A stretch of DNA of 64,000 nt from Kineothrix alysoides (GTDB lineage Bacteria > Bacillota > Clostridia > Lachnospirales > Lachnospiraceae), in assembly GCF_000732725.1 (NCBI RefSeq), contig NZ_JPNB01000002.1:1116001-1180000 (forward strand), read 5' to 3'. Position numbers and translations under genes: made by a program. The notes beneath the pieces are model-generated. The model saw only the letters and a list, made by a program, of their open reading frames with translations. It had not been told where the DNA came from and did no database searches. Every line of letters starts with the position of its first letter. The stretch's first letter is position 1. Below are positions 26,587-36,384 of this stretch, in pieces.

Positions 26587-26670
26587 TATTTGTCTTCCTT
26601 GATGAGTGATGTTTGTCCTCTGCTATTGATAGCTTCTGGTTTATAGGGTATAATGAATATATTAAAATAA

Positions 26671-26698
26671 TTGCGAAACTTAAACGTTTCGCAAATTT
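26671..26698 (+). terminator. Hairpin, probable terminator after the DUF4358 gene
   Basis: ttgcgaaac (26671-26679) and gtttcgcaa (26686-26694) form a perfect 9-bp stem with a 6-nt loop followed by ATTTT. The T tract is short. Confidence 0.6.
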
Positions 26699-26852
26699 TC
26701 ATGCGCTTATTTTGTTATGAGTGGTAATCACAAAATATCAGAGGATGAAGGCATAGTATCATGCAGAATACGTAATTTCTATGCATGATTTGCTGCAGTT
26801 TATGCGAAAGCAGAGCTGCAACATAAATGGAGTGAAAGGCAGGGTTGTTAGT

Positions 26853-27503
26853 ATGACCAATACTATTATATTCGATATGGACGGCATACTGTTTGATACA
26901 GAGAGAATTAGCTGTGAATGTTGGGATGAAGTGGGACAGGAAATGGGGCTTGGTGATTTAAGCAAGGGAGTAAAGGGCTGTGTCGGCTTAAATAAAAATG
27001 ACGCCGAGATTCTTATGAAGAGCTTTTACGGAGAAGAATTTCCTTTTGAAGAATTCCGCGGTACGGTACATGCTCTCATGAAGCGAAGGATCCTGGAGGA
27101 AGGGCTTCCCTTGAAGGAGGGCGTCCTGGAGATACTGGATTATCTGACGCAGGAGAACTATATCATAGGACTGGCTTCTTCAACGAGTTTAAAGAGCGTT
27201 CTGGCACATTTGGACGAAGCGGGCATCACTCATTATTTCCGCAAGATCATTGCGGGGGATATGGTGGAGCATAGCAAGCCCATGCCGGATATTTATTTGA
27301 AGGCATGCGAAGAATTGGGAGTGACTCCGATGAATGCCATTGCCATCGAAGATTCACCCAACGGAATCCGTTCGGCGTACCGTGCAGGAATGAAGCCGAT
27401 TATGGTGCCGGATCTGATCGAACCGACGCCCGAGATTGAATCCATGCTTTATGGGAAGTTCTATTCCCTTTTAGATGTAATCGATTACTTAAAAGATTGT
27501 TAG
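26853..27503 (+). CDS. HAD-superfamily sugar-phosphatase / beta-phosphoglucomutase-like
   Basis: A 216-residue HAD subfamily IA protein with motif I FDMDGILFDTE at the start (nucleophile Asp and general-acid Asp), a helical cap (about 20-85), motif II LASSTS, the motif III Lys in HSKPMPDIY and motif IV IEDSPNGI. These features fit phosphatases or mutases acting on sugar phosphates. ATG 26853 is chosen because motif I should begin within about 10 residues. The Tyr-phosphatase gene begins 18 nt after its stop, so the pair is likely co-transcribed. Confidence 0.9.
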   Translation: MTNTIIFDMDGILFDTERISCECWDEVGQEMGLGDLSKGVKGCVGLNKNDAEILMKSFYGEEFPFEEFRGTVHALMKRRILEEGLPLKEGVLEILDYLTQENYIIGLASSTSLKSVLAHLDEAGITHYFRKIIAGDMVEHSKPMPDIYLKACEELGVTPMNAIAIEDSPNGIRSAYRAGMKPIMVPDLIEPTPEIESMLYGKFYSLLDVIDYLKDC

Positions 27504-27521
27504 AAAACGGCAGGAGCTATG

Positions 27522-28331
27522 ATGCAGGAAGTGAAACGCATCCCTTTAAAGGGAGTACATAATACCAGAGATTTAGGCGGATACACGGCAGCGGATGGCA
27601 GCAGGATTAAGCATTGCTGTCTGATTCGAAGCGGGGAGCTATTCGACCTTACGAAGGAAGATAAGGAAGTGCTGACAAGGGACTACGGACTTGCTACGGT
27701 GGTAGACTTCCGTACAGAGGCGGAGAGATATGAGAGGCCCGATCCTAAGCTTGACGGGGTGAATTATATCGTCAATCCTATTTTGCATGAGAAGGTTCTG
27801 GGCATTACCCGTGAAAAGAAGACGGACGAGGACGCGGTGGGCAGGGTGCTTAAGCAGCTTGGCGGCAATGAAGCTGCCGGAGCGGAATACATGAAGAACA
27901 TATACAGCAGTTTACTTACCGATTCTTATTGCAAGAAGCAGTACGCTTCCTTTTTCGACATATTGTTAAATCAGGAGAAAGGAGCGGTACTCTGGCACTG
28001 TACGGCAGGCAAGGACCGAGCCGGTACAGGAGCAGTACTTCTTTTGAGTGCCCTTGGAATCCCAAGGGAGCAGATTGTGGCAGATTATATGAAGGTCAAC
28101 GAGTTTGCAGCGGAAGGCATTGATAAGATGATGAATAAGGTCTTTCAAAGAACCGGGGATAAACGGTTGGCAGAGCATATCCACACCCTGTTTACCGTTC
28201 AGGAGGGCTATATCAATACGTTGTTCAAAATAATGGAAGAAGGTTATGGCAGTGTTTGGCGCTATTTGCAGGAAGAAATGGGGCTTAACGGGGACGGGCT
28301 CATAACCCTTAAGGATAAATATCTGCAATAA
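27522..28331 (+). CDS. Tyrosine/dual-specificity protein phosphatase (Y_phosphatase3 type)
   Basis: A 269-residue cysteine phosphatase with an N-terminal NTRDLGGY motif (near residue 11) typical of the bacterial LipA/IphP-like group and the P-loop HCTAGKDRAGTG near residue 160, which supplies the catalytic Cys and Arg. The family dephosphorylates phosphotyrosine and in some members phosphoinositides. ATG 27522 has a caggag site 5 nt away; ATG 27519 is too close to it. No signal peptide. Downstream is the DUF362 gene. Confidence 0.88.
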   Translation: MQEVKRIPLKGVHNTRDLGGYTAADGSRIKHCCLIRSGELFDLTKEDKEVLTRDYGLATVVDFRTEAERYERPDPKLDGVNYIVNPILHEKVLGITREKKTDEDAVGRVLKQLGGNEAAGAEYMKNIYSSLLTDSYCKKQYASFFDILLNQEKGAVLWHCTAGKDRAGTGAVLLLSALGIPREQIVADYMKVNEFAAEGIDKMMNKVFQRTGDKRLAEHIHTLFTVQEGYINTLFKIMEEGYGSVWRYLQEEMGLNGDGLITLKDKYLQ

Positions 28332-28374
28332 AATAATAAAAATATATGCCCGATAGGACAGGATGGAGGAAAGT

Positions 28375-29481
28375 ATGTCAAAATCAAAAGTGTATTACAC
28401 GAGTATGAAGACGTCGTTCAACGAAAACCTTCCGCAGAAGCTTGAACGGTTGATAAAGACGGCAGGAATTGGAGAGATCGATTTCGACAGAAAATATGCG
28501 GCGATTAAGATTCATTTCGGAGAGCCGGGGAATCTGGCTTTTCTCAGGCCGAATTATGCGGCCGTCGTAGTAAAGGTCATCAAGGAATTGGGCGGAAAGC
28601 CGTTCCTTACCGATTGTAATACGCTGTACGTAGGCGGGCGTAAAAATGCGCTGGACCATATGGACGCAGCATATCAGAATGGTTTTTCACCGTTTTCTAC
28701 GGGCTGTCATGTGATTATTGCCGACGGGCTGAAAGGAACGGATGAAGAGCTTGTACCTGTGGAGGACGGTGAATATGTGAAGGAAGCGAAAATCGGCAGG
28801 GCGATTATGGATGCCGACGTATTTATTTCCTTAAACCATTTCAAGGGACATGAAGCCACGGGATTTGGCGGTGCTCTGAAGAATATAGGTATGGGCTGTG
28901 GTTCACGGGCCGGTAAAATGGAGATGCACAGCGCGGGCAAACCCTCTGTGAATCAAGAGGTCTGTATAGGCTGCGGGCGTTGTATTAAGATATGTGCTCA
29001 CGATGCACCGTCAATTACCAATAGAAAAGCGAGCATCGATCAGGACAAATGTGTAGGCTGCGGACGCTGCATCGGAATTTGTCCCACGGATGCCATCGAG
29101 GCGGCAGGAGACGAATCCAACGATATTCTTAATAGAAAGATTGCGGAATACAGCAAGGCGGTAATTTCGGGAAAGCCTCATTTTCATATCAGCCTTGTTA
29201 TCGATATTTCTCCTAACTGCGACTGCCACGCGGAAAACGATATTCCTATCGTGCCCGATGTAGGAATGTTCGCATCCTTCGATCCGGTAGCTTTGGATCT
29301 TGCCTGCGCGGAGGCCGTAAATAAGCAGCCGGTCATCGCGGGAAGCCAGTTGGATCATATGCCTCACGTGCATCACGACCATTTTATAGACTCCGCTCCG
29401 GCTACCAATTGGAAATCCTCGATAGAGCATGCGGTAAAAATAGGAATCGGCAGTTCGGATTATGAATTGATAGAGATATAA
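28375..29481 (+). CDS. DUF362 domain protein with two [4Fe-4S] clusters
   Basis: A 368-residue cytoplasmic protein. The DUF362 fold covers both ends (IKIHFGEPGN near 38; SFDPVALDLACAEAV near 300) with a bacterial ferredoxin insert at about 185-245 carrying two CxxCxxCxxxC motifs (CIGCGRCIKIC and CVGCGRCIGICP). A second conserved set lies in NHFKGHEATGFGGALKNIGMG. The enzymatic role is not established; a redox role is implied by the clusters. ATG 28375 follows a ggagga site; an in-frame ATG at 28363 overlaps it. Confidence 0.92.
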   Translation: MSKSKVYYTSMKTSFNENLPQKLERLIKTAGIGEIDFDRKYAAIKIHFGEPGNLAFLRPNYAAVVVKVIKELGGKPFLTDCNTLYVGGRKNALDHMDAAYQNGFSPFSTGCHVIIADGLKGTDEELVPVEDGEYVKEAKIGRAIMDADVFISLNHFKGHEATGFGGALKNIGMGCGSRAGKMEMHSAGKPSVNQEVCIGCGRCIKICAHDAPSITNRKASIDQDKCVGCGRCIGICPTDAIEAAGDESNDILNRKIAEYSKAVISGKPHFHISLVIDISPNCDCHAENDIPIVPDVGMFASFDPVALDLACAEAVNKQPVIAGSQLDHMPHVHHDHFIDSAPATNWKSSIEHAVKIGIGSSDYELIEI

Positions 29482-29524
29482 GTGAAAAAGAAGTAACGAA
29501 ATAAAGAAAAGAATAAAATGCGTA

Positions 29525-29572
29525 AAAAATGCGCCTTGATTGGGTTAAAACCTGTTTCAAGGCGCATTTTTA
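29525..29572. terminator. Bidirectional terminator between convergent genes
   Basis: aaaaatgcgccttga (to 29539) pairs with tcaaggcgcattttt (29557-29571) as a 15-bp perfect stem; A and T tracts on either side let it work for both the DUF362 gene and the convergent chemoreceptor. Confidence 0.88.
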
Positions 29573-29594
29573 AATATTATTTGAAGGCTGAGGC

Positions 29595-30872
29595 TTAGTT
29601 CCCGGTAAATACAAACTTAGAAATAGACTCCTTCATGTGTGAGGAACTTTCATTCAATAAATCCGTCTCCTTCACAAGCAGAGAGGATTCATCATTCAGC
29701 GCCTGAACTTCTTCAAAAATCTGATTTACCTTTTGTGAGCTGTTGTCGGCGGCCCGAGCGATGTGCTCTATTCTGTCGAAGACGGTTTGCAAAGAAGCGA
29801 ACAGTTCTTGAGAAGTACCGCTGAAATCAGTAATGATATCGTTAATATAGTGGGAATCGTTGCTGTATTCGTCCACGATATTCAGAAAGCTGTGATAATC
29901 CCGGTTCACATTATTGGAGATGAATTCCAAAAGGCTGCGGGAATCAGTGACTAATTCTTTTACCGCGAAAACTACCTCGTCGATTACTGTTCTTATTTTT
30001 TCCGTATTTTCTTTGGAGCTTTCGGATAATGCCCGTATTTCCTTAGCGATTACCTCGAAGCCCCTCCCGTTGCTTCCTGAACGGTTGGATTCGATAGAGG
30101 CGTTGAGCGCGAGCAGGTTCGTCTGGGAAGAAATCCTAATGATAGCTTCCAGCAATATATTGATTTCATCCACAATCAGGGCATTTTTAATGGTAACCTC
30201 TAACTTCCGGCTGGTTTCGGATAGAAGTGCTTCAGCTGTCCGGATGGATTCGGATATATCACTTTTGGCCTCCGTCGCCTTTTTCAATACGGCTTCCGAG
30301 ACGCCGGTACCCTCCATTGCGCTGTCCGCTATGGACTTAACCGCAGATTCAATTTCCGTCGATATGGAATGAAGGTCACCGGAGATACCGGAGACCTTTT
30401 GCATGTCTTCGGAAACCTCTGCCGCAAATCCGTTGATATCCTCAATGCGGTGATGAAGTCCGGATAAGCCGTTGGAATTTTCCTGTACGATGCCGTCTAT
30501 GACCATGGATTTGTTTGCTACAGTGCCTATAAGCTGTTCCAGAGAGGCTTTCATTCCGTTCAGGCTTTGCAGCAGATTACCGATGGCATCGTGGCTGTTT
30601 ATATTACATTCATAGGTAAAATTGCCCTGGCTGATAGATTGAAAGCATTGGTTCAATTTTCCGATGGTTTTCAAGATAGTAGCTTTTCCAATACCGAAGG
30701 ATATACCACCTACCATAATACCGGCAAATACGCAGCCCACGGTAAAGTATAATTCACTTGCAGACGACTTCGCTGTCATAAAAAGTCCTGCGAATATGGG
30801 AAAAATAATGCCCATGATTATTCCCGAGATAATACATAAACAAAAATAGGTTCTAATGACGCTTTTTTTCAT
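29595..30872 (-). CDS. Methyl-accepting chemotaxis-like protein without an extracellular sensor
   Basis: A 425-residue protein with two closely spaced membrane helices (about residues 8-30 and 38-58) joined by only a few residues, so there is no outside ligand domain. A HAMP-like segment is followed by a long helical signalling region with the tip ISSQTNLLALNASIES near residue 245 and GRGFEVIAKEIRALSES. It has SNRSG where most receptors have AARAG. It probably senses an internal or membrane signal, or an unidentified partner. Single gene; the downstream hairpin is shared with the convergent gene. Confidence 0.9.
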   Translation of the reverse strand: MKKSVIRTYFCLCIISGIIMGIIFPIFAGLFMTAKSSASELYFTVGCVFAGIMVGGISFGIGKATILKTIGKLNQCFQSISQGNFTYECNINSHDAIGNLLQSLNGMKASLEQLIGTVANKSMVIDGIVQENSNGLSGLHHRIEDINGFAAEVSEDMQKVSGISGDLHSISTEIESAVKSIADSAMEGTGVSEAVLKKATEAKSDISESIRTAEALLSETSRKLEVTIKNALIVDEINILLEAIIRISSQTNLLALNASIESNRSGSNGRGFEVIAKEIRALSESSKENTEKIRTVIDEVVFAVKELVTDSRSLLEFISNNVNRDYHSFLNIVDEYSNDSHYINDIITDFSGTSQELFASLQTVFDRIEHIARAADNSSQKVNQIFEEVQALNDESSLLVKETDLLNESSSHMKESISKFVFTGN

Positions 30873-30979
30873 ATGGCCTCCTGTGCTTTATAACTGTAGC
30901 AACAACAGTTATCATTACTGATTTTAACTTATAAAATAATGCGGCATGAAAATGCCACAGTAACTGTTTAATGATAGAA

Positions 30980-32188
30980 TTACTGGAAAAAGGTGAGTAT
31001 TTTTGAAGACCATTGAATAGATTCCAAATACCCTTTATATAATATTTCAGTATCTATCTCGATAATCTGGGCATATTTCTGCACCGCTGTCCAGTCACCT
31101 TGTTCGTAGGAAAGCATAAGTCTGCAAAAGGGTTTTAATTTTCCCTTTCCGTGGACGAGAGCATTAAATATATCATTAGAAATCAACATTCCTTTCAAAG
31201 CCTCTTCCATCGGTTGATCTAAGAGAACATCCAGTGTACTGAACAGACACATCATGGAGACTTCTTCCTTGCGTTCTTTATATATGCTGTTTTCTGCCAC
31301 ATATTCGCTGAACCGGGAACGAACTAAAGACAGCCGCATAATTTCTAACGGCTTATTCTGGGAAATATCCTGAAGCATCAGGATGTTGATCCACCGCTCT
31401 AAATCGATAAGGCCCATACGGACTAAGGCGTATTTAATGGAATTAAAGGCCGATTCTCCTTTTTTATGGCTGATTACCCGCATCATCCGGTATGCGAGGT
31501 TGACGTCCGATTCGATGATTTCGGTAATAGTGTCATAGGAGGGTTCCTCTTTTTTCAGCTCGTTTAGAATCATGGAATACTGCACCTTTGAGGATCTTTT
31601 CGGACTGGAACTGCCTACTATTTTAGGCTTGCAGAAAAAGTATCCTTGGAATAGGTGGAAGCCCATGCTAATCGCCTTTTGGAATTCCTCCTCCGTCTCA
31701 ATTTTTTCCGCCAGAAGAAGCTTTTTCTGGGAAAGTGCTTGTTTTACATCGGAGGTAATAGTATCTAAGGGTGTAACCATAATGTCGTATTTAATAATAT
31801 CGGCCAGAGGCACGATGGGATAAGAGACGTAGCTCTCTTCAAAGTCGTCCAGTGCGATCTGATAGCCCTCGCGCTTCAAGTACTTAATTCTATCAATCAA
31901 GGCAGCATCCACCTCTACGGTCTCAAGTACCTCGATAATGAGGGTATCCGGTTCGATCAGCTCAATGTTATTGGACATGATAAAATCGTAGTCGAAGTTG
32001 ACGAAAGCTTTCGCCTTTCCGACTATCTGATCGATGCCTTGCTCAAACAAGCCTCCGATGACTGTCGCCGTAGCGGAGACAGAGGAAGCGTTCCCAAAGC
32101 TCACCGCACTGGAATCAGAGCGGAACAGGAGCTCGTACCCATAAATCTTCATCGCCTTATTAAATATAGGCTGTCGGGCAATAAACAT
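30980..32188 (-). CDS. EAL plus HDOD signalling protein (YuxH-like)
   Basis: A 402-residue cytoplasmic protein. An N-terminal EAL-type domain (about 1-195) keeps several c-di-GMP phosphodiesterase elements: YGYELLFR, NFDYDF, IIEVLETVE, ALDDFEESY, KYDIMV, AEKIETEEEF and FQGYFFCKP; DDFG is changed to DDFE. A C-terminal HDOD domain (about 200-400) follows. YuxH-type proteins are usually tied to motility or c-di-GMP signalling; activity here cannot be decided from sequence. It follows murG by 49 nt on the same strand. Confidence 0.9.
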   Translation of the reverse strand: MFIARQPIFNKAMKIYGYELLFRSDSSAVSFGNASSVSATATVIGGLFEQGIDQIVGKAKAFVNFDYDFIMSNNIELIEPDTLIIEVLETVEVDAALIDRIKYLKREGYQIALDDFEESYVSYPIVPLADIIKYDIMVTPLDTITSDVKQALSQKKLLLAEKIETEEEFQKAISMGFHLFQGYFFCKPKIVGSSSPKRSSKVQYSMILNELKKEEPSYDTITEIIESDVNLAYRMMRVISHKKGESAFNSIKYALVRMGLIDLERWINILMLQDISQNKPLEIMRLSLVRSRFSEYVAENSIYKERKEEVSMMCLFSTLDVLLDQPMEEALKGMLISNDIFNALVHGKGKLKPFCRLMLSYEQGDWTAVQKYAQIIEIDTEILYKGYLESIQWSSKILTFFQ

Positions 32189-32237
32189 AAATAATCACTG
32201 CTTTCTTCTCTTTTGTATGACCTTGATTCCGGCGGAA

Positions 32238-33311
32238 TCAGCGGCCGTTTGTGGTATCTTCGATGAGATCGGTAATCGTGCGGATAGAATTAAGCTGATT
32301 GCTCTTGCTCATCGCGTCTATATATGTCTGTCTGGTGAAATAAAGCTCATGGACCTTTTCCACCAGTAAGTTTTCTGTAAGATAATCCTCATCGATCAAA
32401 AGGCTGAAGCCCTGCGATTCGAAGGACTTGGCGTTTGAAAGCTGGTCGCCGCGGCTGCTGTGGGCAGAAAGCGGAATAAGAAGGTTGGGCTTCTTAAGCG
32501 CCAGAAGCTCGCAGATAGAGTTAGCACCGGCTCTGGAAACTACCACGTCGGCCATAGCGAATATGTCCTTTAGCTCTGTCTTCACATATTCGAATTGTTT
32601 ATAACCCGCAATATTTAACATCAGGTTATCCACTTTATCTTTTCCGCAAATATGAACTACCTGAAAGTCCTGCAATAACTTGGGTAAAGCGTCACGTACC
32701 GTCTTATTAATGGCTTCTGCTCCCAGACTTCCTCCGATAACCATAACTACCGGCTTGTTGGAAGTGAATTTGCATATGTCGTAGGCGGCTATCTTGTTGC
32801 CCCTGGCTAACTCCTCGCGAATCGGGGAACCGGTCAGTACGGCCTTTCCTTCGGGAAGCATCTGAATGGTCTCGGGGAAGTTACAGCACACCTTGGAAGC
32901 TACGGGAATACAAAGCTTATTGGCCAATCCCGGAGTCATATCCGATTCATGGATAATGCATGGGATATTCAAGGAGGAAGCGGCACGAACCACAGGAACG
33001 CTGACGAATCCGCCCTTTGAAAAGACGATATCGGGCTCAAGATCCTTTAAATATTTTCTTGCTTCCGAGTAGCCTTTCATGACGCGGAATGGGTCTGTAA
33101 AATTCTTCGGGTCAAAATACCGGCGGAACTTGCCGGTGGCGATTCCGTAATAGGGTATATCGAAGTCTTCGATTAATTTTTTCTCAATACCTTCATAAGA
33201 ACCTATATAGTATATTTCATAATCCAATTCCCGAAGTCTTGGAATTAACGCAATATTTGGAGTTACATGACCGGCCGTTCCGCCGCCGGTAAGTACGATT
33301 CTTTTTGTCAT
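32238..33311 (-). CDS. murG: MurG glycosyltransferase (lipid II synthesis)
   Basis: This 357-residue GT28 enzyme transfers GlcNAc from UDP-GlcNAc onto lipid I at the inner face of the membrane. Motifs are the Gly-rich loop TGGGTAGHVTPNIAL near residue 8, SKGGFVSVPVV near 101, HESDMTPGLAN near 124, VIGGSLGAEAINK near 190 and the UDP-binding SRAGANSICELLALKKPNLLIP near 260. It lies outside any mur/fts cluster here, directly downstream of the TSCPD-domain gene, an arrangement also compatible with a second genomic murG. Confidence 0.95.
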   Translation of the reverse strand: MTKRIVLTGGGTAGHVTPNIALIPRLRELDYEIYYIGSYEGIEKKLIEDFDIPYYGIATGKFRRYFDPKNFTDPFRVMKGYSEARKYLKDLEPDIVFSKGGFVSVPVVRAASSLNIPCIIHESDMTPGLANKLCIPVASKVCCNFPETIQMLPEGKAVLTGSPIREELARGNKIAAYDICKFTSNKPVVMVIGGSLGAEAINKTVRDALPKLLQDFQVVHICGKDKVDNLMLNIAGYKQFEYVKTELKDIFAMADVVVSRAGANSICELLALKKPNLLIPLSAHSSRGDQLSNAKSFESQGFSLLIDEDYLTENLLVEKVHELYFTRQTYIDAMSKSNQLNSIRTITDLIEDTTNGR

Positions 33312-33342
33312 TTAATTAAATGCCTCCAGACTTAATTATTCG

Positions 33343-33585
33343 TTATTCACCTATCATAGCTGCAAGCGCATTTGCAAGTTGATCAGGACAAGAGGTGGAT
33401 CTAAAGCCGCATGTGGTTCCTCTTAATTTTTCGATGGCTTCCTCCGCCTTCATTCCTTTTACCAGCTTAGATATCCCTTGTAAATTGCCGTTGCATCCTC
33501 CGGTAAAGGAAACGAACTCGATAATCCCATCATTCAATTTAATATCGATCGATGTTGAACATACGCCCTTCGTCTGATATTTCAT
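33343..33585 (-). CDS. TIGR03905 family TSCPD domain protein
   Basis: An 80-residue protein with the TSCPD domain seen at the end of vitamin B12-dependent ribonucleotide reductases: GVCSTSIDIKLNDGIIE, FTGGCNGNLQGISKLVKG and GTTCGFRSTSCPDQLANAL, with conserved cysteines that may bind metal. The stand-alone family is annotated as TIGR03905 and its role is unknown. ATG 33585 sits behind an extended aaaggcgtgat site; a GTG at 33597 would add four residues. First gene of the strand group ahead of murG. Confidence 0.88.
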   Translation of the reverse strand: MKYQTKGVCSTSIDIKLNDGIIEFVSFTGGCNGNLQGISKLVKGMKAEEAIEKLRGTTCGFRSTSCPDQLANALAAMIGE

Positions 33586-33824
33586 ATGAATAATCACGCC
33601 TTTCTAAAACAAATTATCAAAAAATATGCAAACCAAAAGAACGCATCAGCGTTCCTCTCTTAAACATATGTACATGTATTGCAATAATTATAACAGAAAG
33701 AATTATATTTTTCCAGTGGTATTCCTTCATCTTGTCGAAAATTGCAATGGATTACAGCCTGCCGTCTATTGAGATGCGCAGTACTTTTGTTTATAATATC
33801 TAAATCGGGAAAAGGAGGTTTGCT

Positions 33825-34691
33825 ATGCTTGAGGTCTTTCTGGAACACAAGCTTCTTTGCGGAGCTTTTCTAATACTCTTATTATTGAGCATAATATGCC
33901 AGATTATGATAGGAGCAATATACCAAAAAATGATAAAAGAGACGGATAATATGTCTTCTACCAACAATAAGTTTTTGAAACAATGCAAGTTGAAGTTTGC
34001 TCACTGTTATCAGTTGAACGAAGGAGTGTCCAATATACCCATATTTGTGGATAAGTTTATCTCCAGAGTATCCTTTATGGGGATATCTCTGACAGGATTT
34101 AAACATCTGTCCGGACAGCTTATGCTCTTGTCTATCGTAGCTGCGGGAGCCGGAGCCTGCAGAGAGATTGTGAGCGGGGAAACGGTAGGAAAGGTGCTTC
34201 CTTATTATATTATCAGTTTTTTAGGATTATATGTATTTTTTTCTATTTCCGGGTTGGTGGATATACAGGGTAAACGGGAAAGATTAAAAGTGAATCTGGT
34301 AGATTATCTGGAAAATCATATGGCGAATAAACTGCGCCAGTCGGCCATTGATTGGGCGGAAATCACAGGGGGAGAAAAAATAGATAATGCCGGGCTCGTT
34401 AAGAAAGCAGAGAAAGCGGACAAGCCGGAAAAGAACAGCATAGAAATAAAAAATAGTACGGAAATAAAAAGCAGTGCGGAAACAAAAAACAGTTTGGAGC
34501 CGAAGAGGGACATCGAGGCGATGCGGGAGGAAATTGGTTTGGCGCCGAGACGCAAGGAACAGGAGGCCGAACGGAGGAGTAAAATGGAGGAGGACAAGCC
34601 TGAGCCGTTTCGTAAGGATTATAAGAAGACGATATTTTCCCATCAGGAAAAACAAGAGCTGGAGGAGCTGCTTAGGGAATTTTTTGTATAG
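33825..34691 (+). CDS. Hypothetical membrane protein with repetitive charged tail
   Basis: A 288-residue protein whose N-terminal half has about three membrane helices (residues 11-33, 88-108, 125-147). The cytoplasmic C-terminal half is highly charged, with a repeated IEIKNS-like unit (four tandem 7-residue copies, NSIEIK/NSTEIK/SSAETK/NSLEPK, about residues 205-228) and a final amphipathic helix ending ELEELLREFFV. I do not recognise a named family. aaaaggagg precedes the ATG by 6 nt. No operon partner. Confidence 0.75.
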   Translation: MLEVFLEHKLLCGAFLILLLLSIICQIMIGAIYQKMIKETDNMSSTNNKFLKQCKLKFAHCYQLNEGVSNIPIFVDKFISRVSFMGISLTGFKHLSGQLMLLSIVAAGAGACREIVSGETVGKVLPYYIISFLGLYVFFSISGLVDIQGKRERLKVNLVDYLENHMANKLRQSAIDWAEITGGEKIDNAGLVKKAEKADKPEKNSIEIKNSTEIKSSAETKNSLEPKRDIEAMREEIGLAPRRKEQEAERRSKMEEDKPEPFRKDYKKTIFSHQEKQELEELLREFFV

Positions 34692-34757
34692 GGGATACTG
34701 AGTAATCTAATGTTTCTCTTGAAAAAGAAATACAACTTTGCTAAACTTAACGTGATT

Positions 34758-34811
34758 ACTTAATGAGTGTCTTTAACTTAATGGGTATTTTTTACTCAAT
34801 GAGCGTTTTTT
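34758..34811 (+). repeat. Three tandem 18-bp repeats in the pgi promoter
   Basis: Units at 34758-34775, 34776-34793 and 34794-34811 share ACTYAATGRG then a T-rich end; a fourth partial unit (ACTCATTT) begins at 34812 and leads directly into TATAAT at 34819. The spacing of nearly two helical turns and overlap with the -35 region suggest a multi-site operator. Confidence 0.6.
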
Positions 34812-34818
34812 ACTCATT

Positions 34819-34824
34819 TATAAT
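34819..34824 (+). promoter_or_regulatory. Probable -10 box of pgi
   Basis: Consensus TATAAT 54 bp upstream of the pgi start. The matching -35 position (34796-34801) is poor, consistent with activator dependence or control through the tandem repeats. Confidence 0.5.
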
Positions 34825-34877
34825 ACGAATATAAACCCGGGAAATATCAATCCGGGCAGATAAAAGGAGCGAGACAA

Positions 34878-36227
34878 ATGAGCAATAAAGTTACATTTGA
34901 TTATTCCAAGGCTTCACAGTTTATAAGCGGTCATGAAGTGGAGCTTATGAAGAAGCTGACCTTGGATGCAAAGGAAGTTTTAGTTTCCAAGACCGGCGCT
35001 GGTAATGATTTTCTTGGATGGATTGATTTGCCGGTAGACTATGATAAAGAAGAGTTTTCCAGAATTAAAAAGGCGGCGGCTAAGATTCAGTCCGATTCAG
35101 AGGTGCTTCTCGTTATCGGGATCGGGGGTTCTTACCTCGGTGCGAGGGCGGCAATCGAATTTTTAAGACACAGTTTCTACAACTCTGTGGACAAGTCTGT
35201 GAGAAAAACGCCTGAAATTTATTTCGTAGGCAATTCCCTCAGTTCCACATACATTAAGCATCTTATAGAGGTAATCGGAGACAGAGATTTCTCCATTAAT
35301 ATGATAAGCAAATCGGGTACGACTACAGAGCCTGCCATCGCATTCCGTGTGTTTAAGGAAATGATGGAGAACAAATATGGTAAAAAGGAAGCAGCGGGAA
35401 GAATTTATGCTACGACTGATAAGGCGAGAGGTTCTCTTAAAAATCTGGCTACCGAGGAAGGCTATGAATCCTTCGTTGTTCCCGATGACGTGGGAGGACG
35501 ATTCTCTGTTCTCACCGCAGTAGGTTTGCTTCCGATAGCAGTCAGCGGAGCGGATATCGATCGTCTGATGGAAGGTGCAGCCAGCGGAAGAAAGCGCGCG
35601 ATGGAAGCTTCTTTTGAGGACAACGATGCATTGAAGTATGCTGCACTTCGCAATATTTTACTGCGAAAAGGCAAGACAATAGAGGTTCTCGCTAACTATG
35701 AACCCGGCGTACATTATGTTTCTGAATGGTGGAAACAGCTGTATGGTGAGAGCGAAGGAAAGGACCAGAAGGGTATATTCCCTGCAAGCGTAGACCTTAC
35801 CGCAGATTTACATTCCATGGGACAGTTCATACAAGACGGAGCAAGAACTCTTTTTGAGACGGTAATCGATATCGAGACGAGCAGAGAAGAAATCATACTC
35901 GGTACCGAGGCTGTGGATTTGGACGGCCTTAACTATCTTGCAGGCAAGACGGTAGATTTTGTAAATAAGAGCGCGATGAACGGAACGATCCTTGCCCATA
36001 CTGACGGTAATGTTCCGAATCTGATCATACATGTGCCTGAAGTAAATGAATTCAATCTCGGTGAGTTGCTCTATTTCTTTGAGTTTGCCTGTGGCGTCAG
36101 CGGATATCTTTTGGGTGTAAATCCTTTCGATCAGCCGGGCGTGGAAAGCTATAAGAAGAATATGTTCGCACTTCTTGGTAAACCCGGATATGAAGCGCAG
36201 AGAGAAGAGTTGCTGAAAAGATTATAA
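34878..36227 (+). CDS. pgi: Glucose-6-phosphate isomerase
   Basis: This 449-residue enzyme interconverts glucose-6-phosphate and fructose-6-phosphate in glycolysis. Family blocks are [19 protein letters not shown] near residue 74, [15 protein letters not shown] near 140, [16 protein letters not shown] near 205, the catalytic Glu in [13 protein letters not shown] near 287 and the C-terminal Lys in [14 protein letters not shown] near 415. Length matches the shorter bacterial form. aaaggag precedes the ATG. It is monocistronic, with repeats in its promoter. Confidence 0.98.
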   Translation: MSNKVTFDYSKASQFISGHEVELMKKLTLDAKEVLVSKTGAGNDFLGWIDLPVDYDKEEFSRIKKAAAKIQSDSEVLLVIGIGGSYLGARAAIEFLRHSFYNSVDKSVRKTPEIYFVGNSLSSTYIKHLIEVIGDRDFSINMISKSGTTTEPAIAFRVFKEMMENKYGKKEAAGRIYATTDKARGSLKNLATEEGYESFVVPDDVGGRFSVLTAVGLLPIAVSGADIDRLMEGAASGRKRAMEASFEDNDALKYAALRNILLRKGKTIEVLANYEPGVHYVSEWWKQLYGESEGKDQKGIFPASVDLTADLHSMGQFIQDGARTLFETVIDIETSREEIILGTEAVDLDGLNYLAGKTVDFVNKSAMNGTILAHTDGNVPNLIIHVPEVNEFNLGELLYFFEFACGVSGYLLGVNPFDQPGVESYKKNMFALLGKPGYEAQREELLKRL

Positions 36228-36352
36228 TTATTATTCAGAGATATTTTGAACTGCGCATCGGAATAAGAACGGCAAGCAGAGACAAATATGGATTAGCAGA
36301 AGTGAAAAAAGCAGGAAAGAAGTTTTATAAGAGTAAGCAATAATACAATGGA

Positions 36353-36384
36353 AAGAGCTTCTATCGTTTCAGATAGAAGCTCTT
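36353..36384. terminator. 13-bp hairpin after pgi
   Basis: aagagcttctatc (36353-36365) and gatagaagctctt (36372-36384) pair perfectly around gtttca. No long T tract follows, so termination efficiency is uncertain. Confidence 0.6.
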
